From UA16 sp002292325 (lineage in GTDB: Bacteria; Bacteroidota; Bacteroidia; Flavobacteriales_D; Sanyastnellaceae): 64,000 nucleotides of DNA. Each line of letters begins with the position of its first letter. Position 1 is the stretch's first letter. A model generated the notes under the pieces. It had not been told where the DNA came from and did not search any database. It was given only the letters and a program-made list of their open reading frames with translations. A program made the translations under genes and the position numbers. Positions 32,863 through 41,969 of the stretch are shown piece after piece. Location: contig CALSRC010000013.1 of the NCBI GenBank assembly GCA_943788645.1, positions 17,931 through 81,930 on the forward strand. The letters are read 5' to 3'.

Positions 32863-33552
32863 TTAGTCCAACGGCGCTTCTACAACATCCTTTCCTGTCG
32901 TCACCCAACACAAATCTTCTTTAGACGGTACAACGGAGACGGACCCCGTGAAGGTCCCAAAGGCGGGAACGACCAATACGCCACGTTTACGCTGATACCA
33001 CCAACAGGGCAACTTCAAAGATTGACGGCCTTTTCCGCGCATGGACACAGCGGGATGCAAATGTCCAGCAACGCCTACCATTCCCTCTTCCAACCCTACG
33101 AATTCACTTGGGTCATGTGCAAAGACAAATGCACCCTCAGTCCATGATTCGCTTCGCACCATCGGCAATCCTTCAAATGCTGACGACGGAAGGATGTCGT
33201 GATTCCCTTCGACAAGCCGAAACGACTGCACTACACCGTCTGCGTGCAAATCTATCAACCACGTTCTGAACTCCTGCCATTCCTCGTTCTCATCGCTGTG
33301 AAACAAATCTCCTAGCACCAAGATTTGGCGTGGTTGAAATCTCGAGATGAGCTCATCAAGTCGCTGAAGGGTATCGGCATTTACCGCATTGGGAACTGCG
33401 ATGCCGTGCTTTCGAAAATGCCCTGCTTTGCCCAAATGCAAATCAGATACAACGAGCATTGAACGTTGAGGCCACCAAATGGCACGCTCAGGCAACAATG
33501 TCCAGTCTGCAAAAGCCACAGGGTTCAGCCTCACATTTTGAGAGGCCCCCAT
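32863..33552 (-). CDS. pdeM: Ligase-associated DNA damage response endonuclease PdeM
   Basis: A 229-residue metallophosphoesterase with the binuclear metal motifs in order: SDLHLGKAGHFRKHG (about 36-50), LGDLFHSD, EGNHD and GHLHP. The GKAGHFRKHG extension is characteristic of the PdeM family, which in many bacteria sits with an Lhr-like helicase, an exonuclease and an ATP-dependent ligase. None of these partners is nearby here; instead the gene begins 4 bp after the aconitase stop. It is probably cotranscribed with aconitase. Confidence 0.87.
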   Translation of the reverse strand: MGASQNVRLNPVAFADWTLLPERAIWWPQRSMLVVSDLHLGKAGHFRKHGIAVPNAVNADTLQRLDELISRFQPRQILVLGDLFHSDENEEWQEFRTWLIDLHADGVVQSFRLVEGNHDILPSSAFEGLPMVRSESWTEGAFVFAHDPSEFVGLEEGMVGVAGHLHPAVSMRGKGRQSLKLPCWWYQRKRGVLVVPAFGTFTGSVSVVPSKEDLCWVTTGKDVVEAPLD

Positions 33553-33556
33553 TCTA

Positions 33557-35818
33557 TTATTGCTGCTGCTTAATCAAGTTCAACGCAGAACCCGCCCGGA
33601 ACCACTCAATCTGTTGGTCATTGTAAGTGTGGTTCGTGAGAATCGTATCCTTCGAACCATCGGCGTGCTCGACCTCAATCGTCAACGGCTTGCCCGGTGC
33701 AAACGATTCCAAGTCCACAAAATGAAAGCGATCATCCTCTTGGATCAAGTCAAAATCAGCTTCATTGGCGAAGGTGAGCCCGAGCATCCCTTGTTTTTTG
33801 AGATTGGTCTCATGAATGCGTGCGAAGGACTTCACAAGCACAGCCGCCACCCCCAAAAAGCGAGGTTGCATCGCAGCGTGCTCGCGAGAGCTGCCTTCCC
33901 CGTAATTCGAATCCCCCACAACCATCGTAGAAATACCCGCAGCTTTGTATGCGCGCTGCACGGCAGGCACCTCCCCATATTCTCCGGTGAGTTGGTTCTT
34001 CACGCTATTCGACTCTCCATTGAAGGCATTGTTCGCACCCGTCAAGGTATTGTTCGAAATGTTGTCCAAATGTCCACGATAGCGAAGCCAAGGACCGGCC
34101 ATGGAAATGTGATCCGTTGTGCATTTACCTGCCGCCTTGATGAGGAGGCGCACATCGTGGAGGTTTTCACCATTCCAAGCCGTGAAAGGCTCAAGCAGTT
34201 GTAAACGTTCCGAATCAGGGTTCACCACCACTTGCACGCCGCTTCCATCTTGTGCTGGCGCGAGATATCCTGCATCTTCGACATCAAATCCTTTTTCTGG
34301 CAACTCATCTCCAGAAGGTTCTGTCAGCATGACTTCCGTGCCGTCCTCCAGCTTCAGGGGATCCTTCAGGGGGTTGAAGGTCAAATCACCTGCAATGGCA
34401 AGGGCCGTGACAAGTTCAGGTGAGCCGACAAACGCATGGGTGTTGGGGTTGCCATCTGCCCGTTTCGAGAAGTTGCGATTGAATGAATGCACAATGGAAT
34501 TCTTCTCCTTCTTCTCGGCGCCTGATCTCGCCCATTGGCCAATGCAAGGTCCGCACGCATTGGCAAATACACTGCCTCCCATTTCCTCGAAAATCGAGAT
34601 GAACCCGTCGCGGTCAATCGTGTATCGGACTTGCTCCGAACCGGGCGTAATGGTCAAATGGGCCTTCGCTTTGATGCCTTTCTCGATGGCTTGTTTCGCC
34701 ACACTGGCCGAACGGCTAATGTCCTCATAGCTCGAGTTGGTGCACGAACCAATCAATCCGTATTCCAAATCAGTTGGCCAATCGTTGGCTGCAGCCGCTG
34801 CTTTCATTTGGCTAATTGGTGTGGCCAAGTCCGGCGTGAAGGGTCCGTTTAAATGCGGCTCCAAGTCACTCAAGTTGATTTCAATGACTTGATCAAAATA
34901 CCGCTCTGGGTCCGCATAGACCTCGGGATCTCCCGTGAGATGCTCCCGAATTCCATTGGCCAAGTCAGCCACATCCGCTCGGTCCGTAGCCTGGAGATAT
35001 CGCGCCATGCTATCGTCGTATCCAAAAGTCGAGGTGGTGGCTCCGATTTCCGCACCCATGTTGCAAATGGTTCCTTTACCGGTGCAGCTCAACGACTCGG
35101 CTCCATCACCAAAATATTCCACAATACATCCTGTCCCTCCTTTTACCGTTAATACACCTGCCACCTTGAGGATCACATCCTTTGCCGATGACCAGCCAGA
35201 CAATCGACCCGTGAGCTTGATTCCGATCAATTTCGGAAACTTGAGCTCCCACGGCATACCTGCCATCACATCAACAGCGTCAGCACCACCAACACCGATG
35301 GCCACCATCCCCAATCCTCCAGCATTCACCGTATGAGAATCGGTTCCGATCATCATGCCTCCAGGGAACGCGTAGTTTTCGAGGACCACTTGGTGAATGA
35401 TTCCGGCACCAGGCTTCCAAAATCCAATGCCGTATTTGTTTGAGACTGACTCCAAAAAGTTGTAGACCTCGTTGTTCTTATTGATGGCCTCCTGTAAGTC
35501 AGATTCAGCCTGCACTTTTGCCTGAATCAAATGGTCACAATGCACCGTTGATGGAACAGCCGCCTTTACCTTGCCTGCTTGCATGAATTGCAAGAGGGCC
35601 ATCTGCGCCGTTGCATCCTGCATTGCCACGCGGTCTGGAGCAAAATCCACGTAATTCTTGCCACGCTCAAACGCATGAGTCGCATCACCATCCCAGAGAT
35701 GGCTGTATAAAATTTTCTCTGCCAAGGTCAATGGCTTTCCAGTCGCTCGGCGTCCTGCCTCAATTTTACCCGGAATCCGCGAATAAAAGTCACGGATCAT
35801 ATCCAAATCAAAAGTCAT
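33557..35818 (-). CDS. acnA: Aconitate hydratase (mitochondrial-type)
   Basis: A 753-residue TCA-cycle enzyme isomerising citrate and isocitrate through a [4Fe-4S] cluster. Cluster cysteines lie in GSCTNSS and in ACGPCIGQW. Other active-site segments are TDSHT, GKCTTDHISMAGPW and the C-terminal EGSSREHAAMQPR. Size and sequence resemble mitochondrial aconitase rather than bacterial AcnB. The frame is open 116 codons further upstream to 36166, but that stretch is antisense to the divergent permease and has no family similarity, so MTFDLDMIRDFY at 35818 is the start. Confidence 0.96.
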   Translation of the reverse strand: MTFDLDMIRDFYSRIPGKIEAGRRATGKPLTLAEKILYSHLWDGDATHAFERGKNYVDFAPDRVAMQDATAQMALLQFMQAGKVKAAVPSTVHCDHLIQAKVQAESDLQEAINKNNEVYNFLESVSNKYGIGFWKPGAGIIHQVVLENYAFPGGMMIGTDSHTVNAGGLGMVAIGVGGADAVDVMAGMPWELKFPKLIGIKLTGRLSGWSSAKDVILKVAGVLTVKGGTGCIVEYFGDGAESLSCTGKGTICNMGAEIGATTSTFGYDDSMARYLQATDRADVADLANGIREHLTGDPEVYADPERYFDQVIEINLSDLEPHLNGPFTPDLATPISQMKAAAAANDWPTDLEYGLIGSCTNSSYEDISRSASVAKQAIEKGIKAKAHLTITPGSEQVRYTIDRDGFISIFEEMGGSVFANACGPCIGQWARSGAEKKEKNSIVHSFNRNFSKRADGNPNTHAFVGSPELVTALAIAGDLTFNPLKDPLKLEDGTEVMLTEPSGDELPEKGFDVEDAGYLAPAQDGSGVQVVVNPDSERLQLLEPFTAWNGENLHDVRLLIKAAGKCTTDHISMAGPWLRYRGHLDNISNNTLTGANNAFNGESNSVKNQLTGEYGEVPAVQRAYKAAGISTMVVGDSNYGEGSSREHAAMQPRFLGVAAVLVKSFARIHETNLKKQGMLGLTFANEADFDLIQEDDRFHFVDLESFAPGKPLTIEVEHADGSKDTILTNHTYNDQQIEWFRAGSALNLIKQQQ

Positions 35819-35839
35819 GCTGTCGTTTTTCTGTGGACT

Positions 35840-35848
35840 GCAAATGTA
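35840..35848 (-). promoter_or_regulatory. Consensus -7 box for aconitase
   Basis: The minus strand reads TACATTTGC, a full match to TAnnTTTGC, 21 nt before the acnA ATG. It is only 5 bp from the opposing permease box at 35854. Confidence 0.55.
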
Positions 35849-35853
35849 AGCAG

Positions 35854-35862
35854 TACTTTCGC
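35854..35862 (+). promoter_or_regulatory. -7 box for the MacB-like permease
   Basis: TACTTTCGC (TAnnTTYG) ends 5 nt before the ATG at 35868 and lies back-to-back with the aconitase box. Confidence 0.45.
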
Positions 35863-35867
35863 AATAC

Positions 35868-37106
35868 ATGAAGCGGGAATTGCTAATTGAAATGGCGCAG
35901 ATTGCCATTCGCTCAATCCGAGGGAACCTCCTCCGAACAAGCCTAACCGTTGGTGTTATTGGCTTGGGAATCATGGCATTGATTAGCATGACAACGGCAA
36001 CGGCATCTTTGGAGGCCAATGTCGTGCGCCAATTTTCGACGTTGGGCACCGATGTGTTTACATTCTCACAACGCACCGAAACTGGAGTAAATAGAGGGCG
36101 CAGGGTGCGTGTAGGCGAGCCTCTGTCATACCGTGAAGCCGAACGATTCGCCGCAGAAGCGCCCAAAGACTTGCAAGTCGCCTATTCCATTTTTGGTTCC
36201 GCACAAGCAACCCTAACGCGTGGCACCGAGCGAACCAACCCCAACATACAGGTTTTGGGAATTGAAGAAAATTACCTCGAAGTGGGCGGGTATAGCATTG
36301 AATCAGGGCGGACATTCACAGCAGAAGAGGCTAAATCTTCCCGTCGGCTAGCCATTCTTGGAGCAGACCTCATCAATGAGCTTTTTAACCCTTGGGAAGA
36401 CCCGCTTGGTCAGGAGTTTTCAATTGGAGCGCAGCGTTACCAGGTAATTGGTATCCTCGCCCAAAAAGGCCAAGCATTCGGAATGTCCCAAGACAACCAA
36501 TGCTATGTCCCGATTCCTTGTGTACGTCAGCAATTCTCCGACGAAAATCGCAGCTATCGCATCGCTTGCAAAGCGCCGAGGCCTGAGGATGTCATGGAGC
36601 TCGCCGAGGCGGCTACAGGCGTCCTTCGTATCGTCCGCAAGGACAAACCTGGGCAAGAGCTATCCTTCAATATCTCCATGAGTAACAGCCTTGTTTCTAC
36701 CTTGGAAGAAGCCATCAGCGGCATCACCATCGCTGCATCCATCATTGGTGTGATCACCTTGTTTGGAGCGGGCATTGGTTTGATGAATATCATGCTTGTC
36801 AGCGTCTCTGAACGCACGCGTGAAATCGGCACGCGCAAAGCTCTCGGTGCCTCTCCTCAAGCTATACGGATGCAATTTTTAATAGAGGTCATGCTCATTG
36901 GGCAACTTGGTGGCGCAACCGGGATCATTTTGGGGGTGGCCACTGGAAATGGCATTGCCTTCGCCATGGATACACCCTTTGTTCTTCCATGGGGCTGGAT
37001 AATTACTGGTGTAGTCCTGAGCCTCATCACGAGCCTGATCAGTGGATACTACCCCGCTAGGCAAGCCGCTAGGCTCGACCCCATCGTTGCCTTGGGTCGC
37101 GTCTAA
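35868..37106 (+). CDS. MacB-like ABC transporter permease
   Basis: A 412-residue protein with one N-terminal helix (about 25-46), a MacB-type periplasmic domain (about 50-270) and three C-terminal helices (about 285-310, 340-365 and 378-400). The loop VSERTREIGTRKALGAS is the conserved coupling segment for the ATPase. MacB-family permeases work as mechanotransmitters with an outer-membrane channel and a periplasmic adaptor. Neither those nor the ATPase is adjacent here, so the substrate is unknown. Confidence 0.87.
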   Translation: MKRELLIEMAQIAIRSIRGNLLRTSLTVGVIGLGIMALISMTTATASLEANVVRQFSTLGTDVFTFSQRTETGVNRGRRVRVGEPLSYREAERFAAEAPKDLQVAYSIFGSAQATLTRGTERTNPNIQVLGIEENYLEVGGYSIESGRTFTAEEAKSSRRLAILGADLINELFNPWEDPLGQEFSIGAQRYQVIGILAQKGQAFGMSQDNQCYVPIPCVRQQFSDENRSYRIACKAPRPEDVMELAEAATGVLRIVRKDKPGQELSFNISMSNSLVSTLEEAISGITIAASIIGVITLFGAGIGLMNIMLVSVSERTREIGTRKALGASPQAIRMQFLIEVMLIGQLGGATGIILGVATGNGIAFAMDTPFVLPWGWIITGVVLSLITSLISGYYPARQAARLDPIVALGRV

Positions 37107-37119
37107 ACCCGAATTAAGC

Positions 37120-37686
37120 TCAGCTAATTTCCCGCTCCAAAATCTGGGCCATTCGTGCGCGTTCTTGCGCAATCAATTGCTGCGACCATGGCTCTGTGCT
37201 TTCAATGGACTCCAGTAATTTTTGCCACTCCGCCTCGTCTCTTGCAGGTACTTTCGATTCATGGATCACTTCACTCGCAACTTCCAATGAGAGAACAAGA
37301 AACTGCTCCATATAGCGGAGTTGAAGGTTACTCGCGGTATTTCCAAACCGCACGAGGATATCCGGATCCAACGTGCCAGCCATTGCAGTGCGCAGGCGGC
37401 GAATGTTCTCGACATGATTCCGAACCAAAAGCACGAAATTGGAACCAGAAGGGAGCATAGCAGGTAATTCAACAGGAGCGCCTAAGGGCTGGACATTCAG
37501 CACTTGAGCAATGTCACTGAGCTCGACCAACCGGTTAATACGTGATCGAAATAATGCAGGAATTACGGGCTGACGCATGAAGTGATCTCGGACCGCAAAC
37601 ACTTCTGCATCCAAACGCTCCATCACGTCTTCGTGACTTGCCGGTTCGCTCAATCCGAGCAGGGTTAAAGCTGTTCCTTTATTCAT
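37120..37686 (-). CDS. Hypothetical protein, helical
   Basis: A 188-residue, mostly alpha-helical soluble protein that I do not recognise. It begins MNKGTALTLLGLSEPAS and has a possible J-domain-like or bundle helix around residues 15-55 (EDVMERLDAEVFAVRDHFMR), a helical middle, and a final long charged helix ending ERARMAQILEREIS. It has no signal sequence or cysteine motif. It is convergent with the MacB-like gene (13 bp apart) and divergent from the redoxin lipoprotein gene. The in-frame ATG ten codons upstream is possible, but ATG 37686 gives the cleaner start. Confidence 0.55.
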   Translation of the reverse strand: MNKGTALTLLGLSEPASHEDVMERLDAEVFAVRDHFMRQPVIPALFRSRINRLVELSDIAQVLNVQPLGAPVELPAMLPSGSNFVLLVRNHVENIRRLRTAMAGTLDPDILVRFGNTASNLQLRYMEQFLVLSLEVASEVIHESKVPARDEAEWQKLLESIESTEPWSQQLIAQERARMAQILEREIS

Positions 37687-37771
37687 GTTTTGTGTGCATC
37701 GATTCTCACTCTGCAAAAGTGAAGATACGTCAACAAACGAGATATCCTTCGCATCCTTGCGAATCGCGCAT

Positions 37772-37779
37772 TAAATTTG
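37772..37779 (+). promoter_or_regulatory. -7 box for the redoxin lipoprotein gene
   Basis: TAAATTTG matches TAnnTTTG, 18 nt before the ATG at 37798. Confidence 0.45.
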
Positions 37780-37797
37780 AGGAAAAGAGAAAATCCG

Positions 37798-39258
37798 ATG
37801 AAGATGACTGCGTTTGCAACGATTTTGTTGACCTGTGCCACCATTATGGCCTGCGGAGACACCCCAACTCAAGACAATCCAACCTCACAAAAGAAGGCTC
37901 AATCCGATGCCGCAACTGCGGAAAACACTGAGCAAAGCGATGCCATTTCTCCGCTATACAAGGACGGTGTCAACGACCAAAACCGGGGAGACAAAACAGG
38001 CAAAGTACGGATACATGGAACGATCAACGCCAATGGAGGAGGTCAAGTGACTTTGTCGGAAAGTGAAGGGCGTAATTATTCCGTAATTGCCACGACCCAA
38101 TTGAGTAACCGTCAATTTGATTTTGGAGAAATCGAAGTGGGTAGAGGTTTTTACAAAATCAGCCTCAACGGAGAATCCAACGCAGCGGACATCATTCTGA
38201 ATCCGGACGAATCGGATTTGGAGTTGACATTCAACGCATCCCGTCTGAGCGCCAACCGAGCCGCAACAGGTTCCAACGAAAACTCAGGTTGGTTCGATTA
38301 CAAAACAAAAGAAACCACGAATGCAAACGAAGTGCGAAAGCTTCGCCAAAGCATCAAAGACGCCGGAGCGTTTCGCTCTCGAATCGAAGAGCAAATCAAA
38401 CAGAAAGAAAAAGAGCTTGTCGACCAGCAGCATGCCTTAATGGACCAATACCCTGGAACATTTTTGGCCAAATACCTCGGCTGGAAAAACCCCAAATATC
38501 CTTCGAATAAAGGGCGGTTCTTCGAGGACATTGACCCCTTGGACAACAGCGCCGTTCGCTCCATGGCACCCAGCGATCGCATTCAAAACATGATGCGGAC
38601 ATTCAGTGGCGGCACGGACAGCGGTTTCCTCGCCTGCATCGACATTGTCAAAGCACACTTTGAGCCCAACCCCATCGCATTGGAAAGCGTTTTGTACACC
38701 ATGTTGGATGGTTTCTACAATACGGGCAAGGAAACCATTTGCCAATACATCCTAGACAATTACATCTTTGATGAAGATTGCGGGGCAGATTTGAGTGACG
38801 CCATTCGCATACGCGCCCAAGGCATCATCAACCTGCAGCTGGGCAAGACCCCGCCCAACTTCCAAATCGACAGATGGGACGGTGGTTCATTGGATTTGTA
38901 CAAAACGTGCGCCCAAAACGAATACACCCTGCTCATGTTCTGGGCATCTTGGTGCCACAAGTGCGAACAAGAGATCCCAAACTTGGGTCCGGTATACTCC
39001 AAATACGGTTACAAGGGATTCGAAATTGTCGGAGTCAGCCTGGACCAAGTGCGCAACACGTGGGAGAAAGCCATCAGCGACAACGGCATGACCTGGCCAA
39101 ACGTGAGCCAACTCCAGGCATGGAACAGCCCTGTGGTGTCGGAATACAAAGTGACGGCTACGCCGACGTACTTCTTGCTGGACAAGGAGGGCAAAATTGT
39201 GCTCAAGCCCAGCCGCTACTTCGAAGTCGACAAGTTCCTATCGGAGAAGCTGAAGTAA
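37798..39258 (+). CDS. TlpA-family thiol-disulfide lipoprotein
   Basis: A 486-residue lipoprotein. The lipobox IMAC places the lipid on Cys19. An acidic linker (about 20-65) is followed by a DUF4369-like beta domain (about 70-150), a charged helical central region (about 170-330) and a C-terminal AhpC/TSA/TlpA-type thioredoxin domain. The redox site is WASWCHKCEQE with CxxC intact, and the cis-Pro lies in VTATPTYFLLD. It probably reduces or oxidises periplasmic thiols from the membrane surface. The upstream TTG start at 37777 lies ahead of the signal sequence and is rejected. The next gene, 24 bp downstream, is a secreted protein and may be cotranscribed. Confidence 0.86.
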   Translation: MKMTAFATILLTCATIMACGDTPTQDNPTSQKKAQSDAATAENTEQSDAISPLYKDGVNDQNRGDKTGKVRIHGTINANGGGQVTLSESEGRNYSVIATTQLSNRQFDFGEIEVGRGFYKISLNGESNAADIILNPDESDLELTFNASRLSANRAATGSNENSGWFDYKTKETTNANEVRKLRQSIKDAGAFRSRIEEQIKQKEKELVDQQHALMDQYPGTFLAKYLGWKNPKYPSNKGRFFEDIDPLDNSAVRSMAPSDRIQNMMRTFSGGTDSGFLACIDIVKAHFEPNPIALESVLYTMLDGFYNTGKETICQYILDNYIFDEDCGADLSDAIRIRAQGIINLQLGKTPPNFQIDRWDGGSLDLYKTCAQNEYTLLMFWASWCHKCEQEIPNLGPVYSKYGYKGFEIVGVSLDQVRNTWEKAISDNGMTWPNVSQLQAWNSPVVSEYKVTATPTYFLLDKEGKIVLKPSRYFEVDKFLSEKLK

Positions 39259-39282
39259 CCCTTGAATTAGAATTACCACGTA

Positions 39283-40282
39283 ATGAGTAGTCAGGATCTG
39301 TACCTCACATCCTTCTCCCTTTTAGCGGCCTTTTTCTTTTTTGTCGCCGGGCAATCTCAAGCGCAAAACCTCCTGAATGACGCAGGCTTTGAAAGCGGAG
39401 ATGAATCATTCTGTGGAATCATGGGAGCGAATGACTTCGGAAACAACCTGATCGATTGGACAAGCCCCACGCAGGGCACCCCCCAGTTGTTCTTCACCAA
39501 CGTCAATTCCGATTGCTGGAACGCCCAGCCCACAAGCACCTACCCCGGCCCCATTGGCATCAAAGGCTCACAGATGCCCTTGGATGGTGAATCAATGGCC
39601 GGTATTTATGCGTACACGATTCCCGATTTCAACCAACGGCATTACATCCAGTCGCCGCTCTCCTCGCCGCTCATTCCGGGCCAAGCCTACAAAATTGGAT
39701 TTTATGCCTCGCTCGCTGATTTCATTGAATTCGGATCCAATGGCCTTGGCGCCTGTTTGAGCGAAGGGGCGATTGCTGCCAACAGCGACGGCGTCCTCGC
39801 CGCAACTCCTCAAGTCGTCTCAGAGGAAGTCTTGGGCGATTACATCCGCTGGACTTTGATCTCCGATACGGTGATTGTCGATGCTGCTTACGACCACATC
39901 ACCATCGGCAACTTTCAAACCGATGCAGAAACCGTGCTCGAGGCAAACCCTGCTACAACTGGCGCTGTCAGCACATACGGTGCCTTTTACTTCATCGATG
40001 GTGTTTTCGTCGAACCCGTTGAATTCCCCAACCTCGTCCCGCAAGAGGCTATTGAAACGTGGCAAGTGCAACCCGAAGCGGCAGGGCTATTCATCACTGA
40101 AAACCGCGCGAGGTGAGCGCTTCATGGTTTCGTTGATCGGAATGGACGGTCGGCTCTTGCTGAAACGCTCGGGAACAGGACAATTGGTGATTCCTTGGAG
40201 CGCATGGACCGAAGGTTGCGCTGTCGTCACCATTCAGAACGACACGGACCAATTCAGCGCGCGCGTTTGCCAGCCCCATTGA
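39283..40282 (+). pseudogene. Secreted T9SS cargo, broken near the sorting domain by an apparent +1 frameshift
   Basis: The first frame (39283-40116) encodes a signal peptide (to about residue 28) and a galactose-binding/GEVED-like beta domain of the kind seen in secreted Bacteroidota proteins (NLLNDAGFESGD near the mature start). It then reaches a premature TGA at 40114. The frame one base later continues without stop to 40282 and reads like a T9SS C-terminal sorting domain: MVSLIGMDGRLLLKR, then LVIPWSAWTEGCAVV. Removing one C from the CC at 40104-40105 fuses the two parts into about 332 residues. Either the gene lost its sorting domain recently or the base is a sequence error. Confidence 0.68.
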
Positions 40283-40582
40283 TCTCCAACACTCGGGTTT
40301 TAGCCTAACGCAGAGAGTGAAAAAATAAGTCGGCTGAAATCGGACCGTTTCGGTTTGAACCCAAAACGATTTCGTGGCCTGGATTAATATTGTCTAAGGT
40401 TTTCATTTCAAAAAAAGGATTAAAAGATTTTCAAGCAATTCAGTATATCCATGCCAAATTTATCCAATTCATGTGTCTCTGCCATATTGACTGGCAGATC
40501 TCCTGACCTCGCTTGTCACCCTATTCCTAAAAGCTGAGGGAAAATTACCCGCGATGAAATAAAATCATTGAAAAGTCTGGCT
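40283..40582. other. 300-bp gene-free stretch between the T9SS cargo and capA
   Basis: AT-richer than the surroundings and without a credible ORF. It contains an imperfect hairpin at 40336-40373 (outer GAAAT/ATTTC, inner CGTTT/AAACG and GGT/ACC) not followed by a T run, so it is not a classical terminator. No promoter box for a known gene was identified. Confidence 0.6.
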
Positions 40583-41632
40583 TTATTCTTTTTTAATAAT
40601 GCCATTGCCGGGAAAACGCAGGCCCGCATCCGGTCGGTCCGCACGGGTCAATGACTCAATTCGTTGGTAGGCATGCGCTCCAGCATCTGGCCGAGGACCT
40701 CCGTTGTCTTTCTGGAGAGCAGAATGGATCTGTGCTGAAACAAATGATCCGTCCGCACGAATCTCCAATTCCAAAATGGGAACGAACGATTTTGATCCCT
40801 TGAGACTGAATCGTGCATACGTAGCAAAATTGCCCAAGCTATACGCAATGAAACGGTCTTTGTAAAGATCAACTGCACGCGGAACGTGCGGACCATGGCC
40901 CCAAATCACATCTGCACCCGCATCAATTGCAACCCGAGCCAATCGAATCGGATCCCCTCTATTTTCTCCCAAATACGTCTCTGTGCCCGGAAGGACATGT
41001 TCGTGCTCCTCTCCTTCTGCACCGCCATGAAAGGAGACAACCACCACGTCGCACGTCGCACTCAACGCTTGCACAGTGCGTTCCACCAAATCGTAATCGG
41101 TGATGGATTGGGTGCCTCGGTTCGGTGAAAACCCTGCGAATCCGACGCTCAAGCCGTTGACTTCGAGAATAGACGTGGGATGGTCGGTGACCCCCGCATA
41201 TGAAATTCCCGCCTCGTCCAATAACGCCAATGTATGTTCCCGGCCAATGCTCCCAAAATCATTGATATGATTGTTCGCAACACATAAAAAGTCAAACCCC
41301 GAAGAGACGAAATGGTCCACGTAATGATCCGGGCTTTTGAACAGGTAACAATACTTTGGGTCACTGCAAATCTTTCCTTCCGCTGCATCAGGACCGTGAA
41401 TGACCCCCTCGAGGTTGCCCACCGTCAAATCCCCTTTTTCTAAAATAGATCCTACAGCCGCCATCACGTCCTTGCCATCATTCGGTGGCAAATAGGAGGC
41501 ATTGGGATAGTTCGTTCCCAGCATGATGTCACCAACAGCAATAATTGTGAGGTTTTCGGCTTTGGTCTCGTTTTGGGCATTCAATGCAGCAAACGGGAGG
41601 ACCATGAGAAGAATCACTGTGAATCGGTTCAT
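40583..41632 (-). CDS. CapA-family metallophosphatase-like protein
   Basis: A 349-residue exported protein: residues 1-19 are a signal peptide, then a CapA domain with VGDIMLG (about 33-39), GNLEG, NNHINDFG, SFHGGAEGEE and WGHGPHVPR. The fold is related to calcineurin-like phosphoesterases. Named members export or anchor poly-gamma-glutamate, but isolated CapA proteins in Bacteroidota are mostly uncharacterised. No capB or capC neighbours are present, so a capsule role is not supported by context. It is probably monocistronic with a promoter box 3 nt upstream. Confidence 0.85.
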   Translation of the reverse strand: MNRFTVILLMVLPFAALNAQNETKAENLTIIAVGDIMLGTNYPNASYLPPNDGKDVMAAVGSILEKGDLTVGNLEGVIHGPDAAEGKICSDPKYCYLFKSPDHYVDHFVSSGFDFLCVANNHINDFGSIGREHTLALLDEAGISYAGVTDHPTSILEVNGLSVGFAGFSPNRGTQSITDYDLVERTVQALSATCDVVVVSFHGGAEGEEHEHVLPGTETYLGENRGDPIRLARVAIDAGADVIWGHGPHVPRAVDLYKDRFIAYSLGNFATYARFSLKGSKSFVPILELEIRADGSFVSAQIHSALQKDNGGPRPDAGAHAYQRIESLTRADRPDAGLRFPGNGIIKKE

Positions 41633-41635
41633 GGC

Positions 41636-41644
41636 TCAAAAATA
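41636..41644 (-). promoter_or_regulatory. -7 box directly before the capA-like start
   Basis: The minus strand reads TATTTTTGA, a full TAnnTTTG match, with 3 nt to the ATG at 41632. Confidence 0.48.
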
Positions 41645-41969
41645 AGCCCAACCAGGAGGTAATCCGACCGGCCACCTCATCCTTGTGCTCTAGATGGAGA
41701 ATCTTCAGGAGAGAGCCCCCTGGAGCGATTGAACAATTCCATCATCATTTCCTCCGCCGTTTCCTCAGGCGGACCTCTTTGTGCGACTTCGAAACCATAA
41801 GGTTCCGCTGGACCATGATCTCTCCGCTTGAAGCGAAAGATTTAGTCGTCGGCTGTCAGTCCTTTGCTCTGCACCTGGTTCTCAGTAAACGTCTTCCTGC
41901 GCTGCCATTGGTCGTCGTCGACGGCATCATGGAGCAAGCGCGCTTGAAATCGGGGATTCAAAGGCGGAT
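41645..41969. other. About 325 bp of uncertain coding content between capA-like and ppx
   Basis: The plus strand carries a 100-codon ORF (41683-41985) overlapping the ppx 3' end. The minus strand, reading on from ppx, carries a frame with coding-like codon use (LLHDAVDDDQWQRRK and later EETAEEMMMELFNRS) that is interrupted by one in-frame TAA near 41853 and has no clear start. Neither side resembles a known family. The minus-strand version could be a small decayed gene. I see no RNA gene here. Confidence 0.3.

Noticed and set aside
35819..36166. 116-codon N-terminal extension of aconitase
   Set aside because: It lies antisense to the MacB-like permease and crosses both promoter boxes; the real enzyme starts at MTFDLDMIRDFY.
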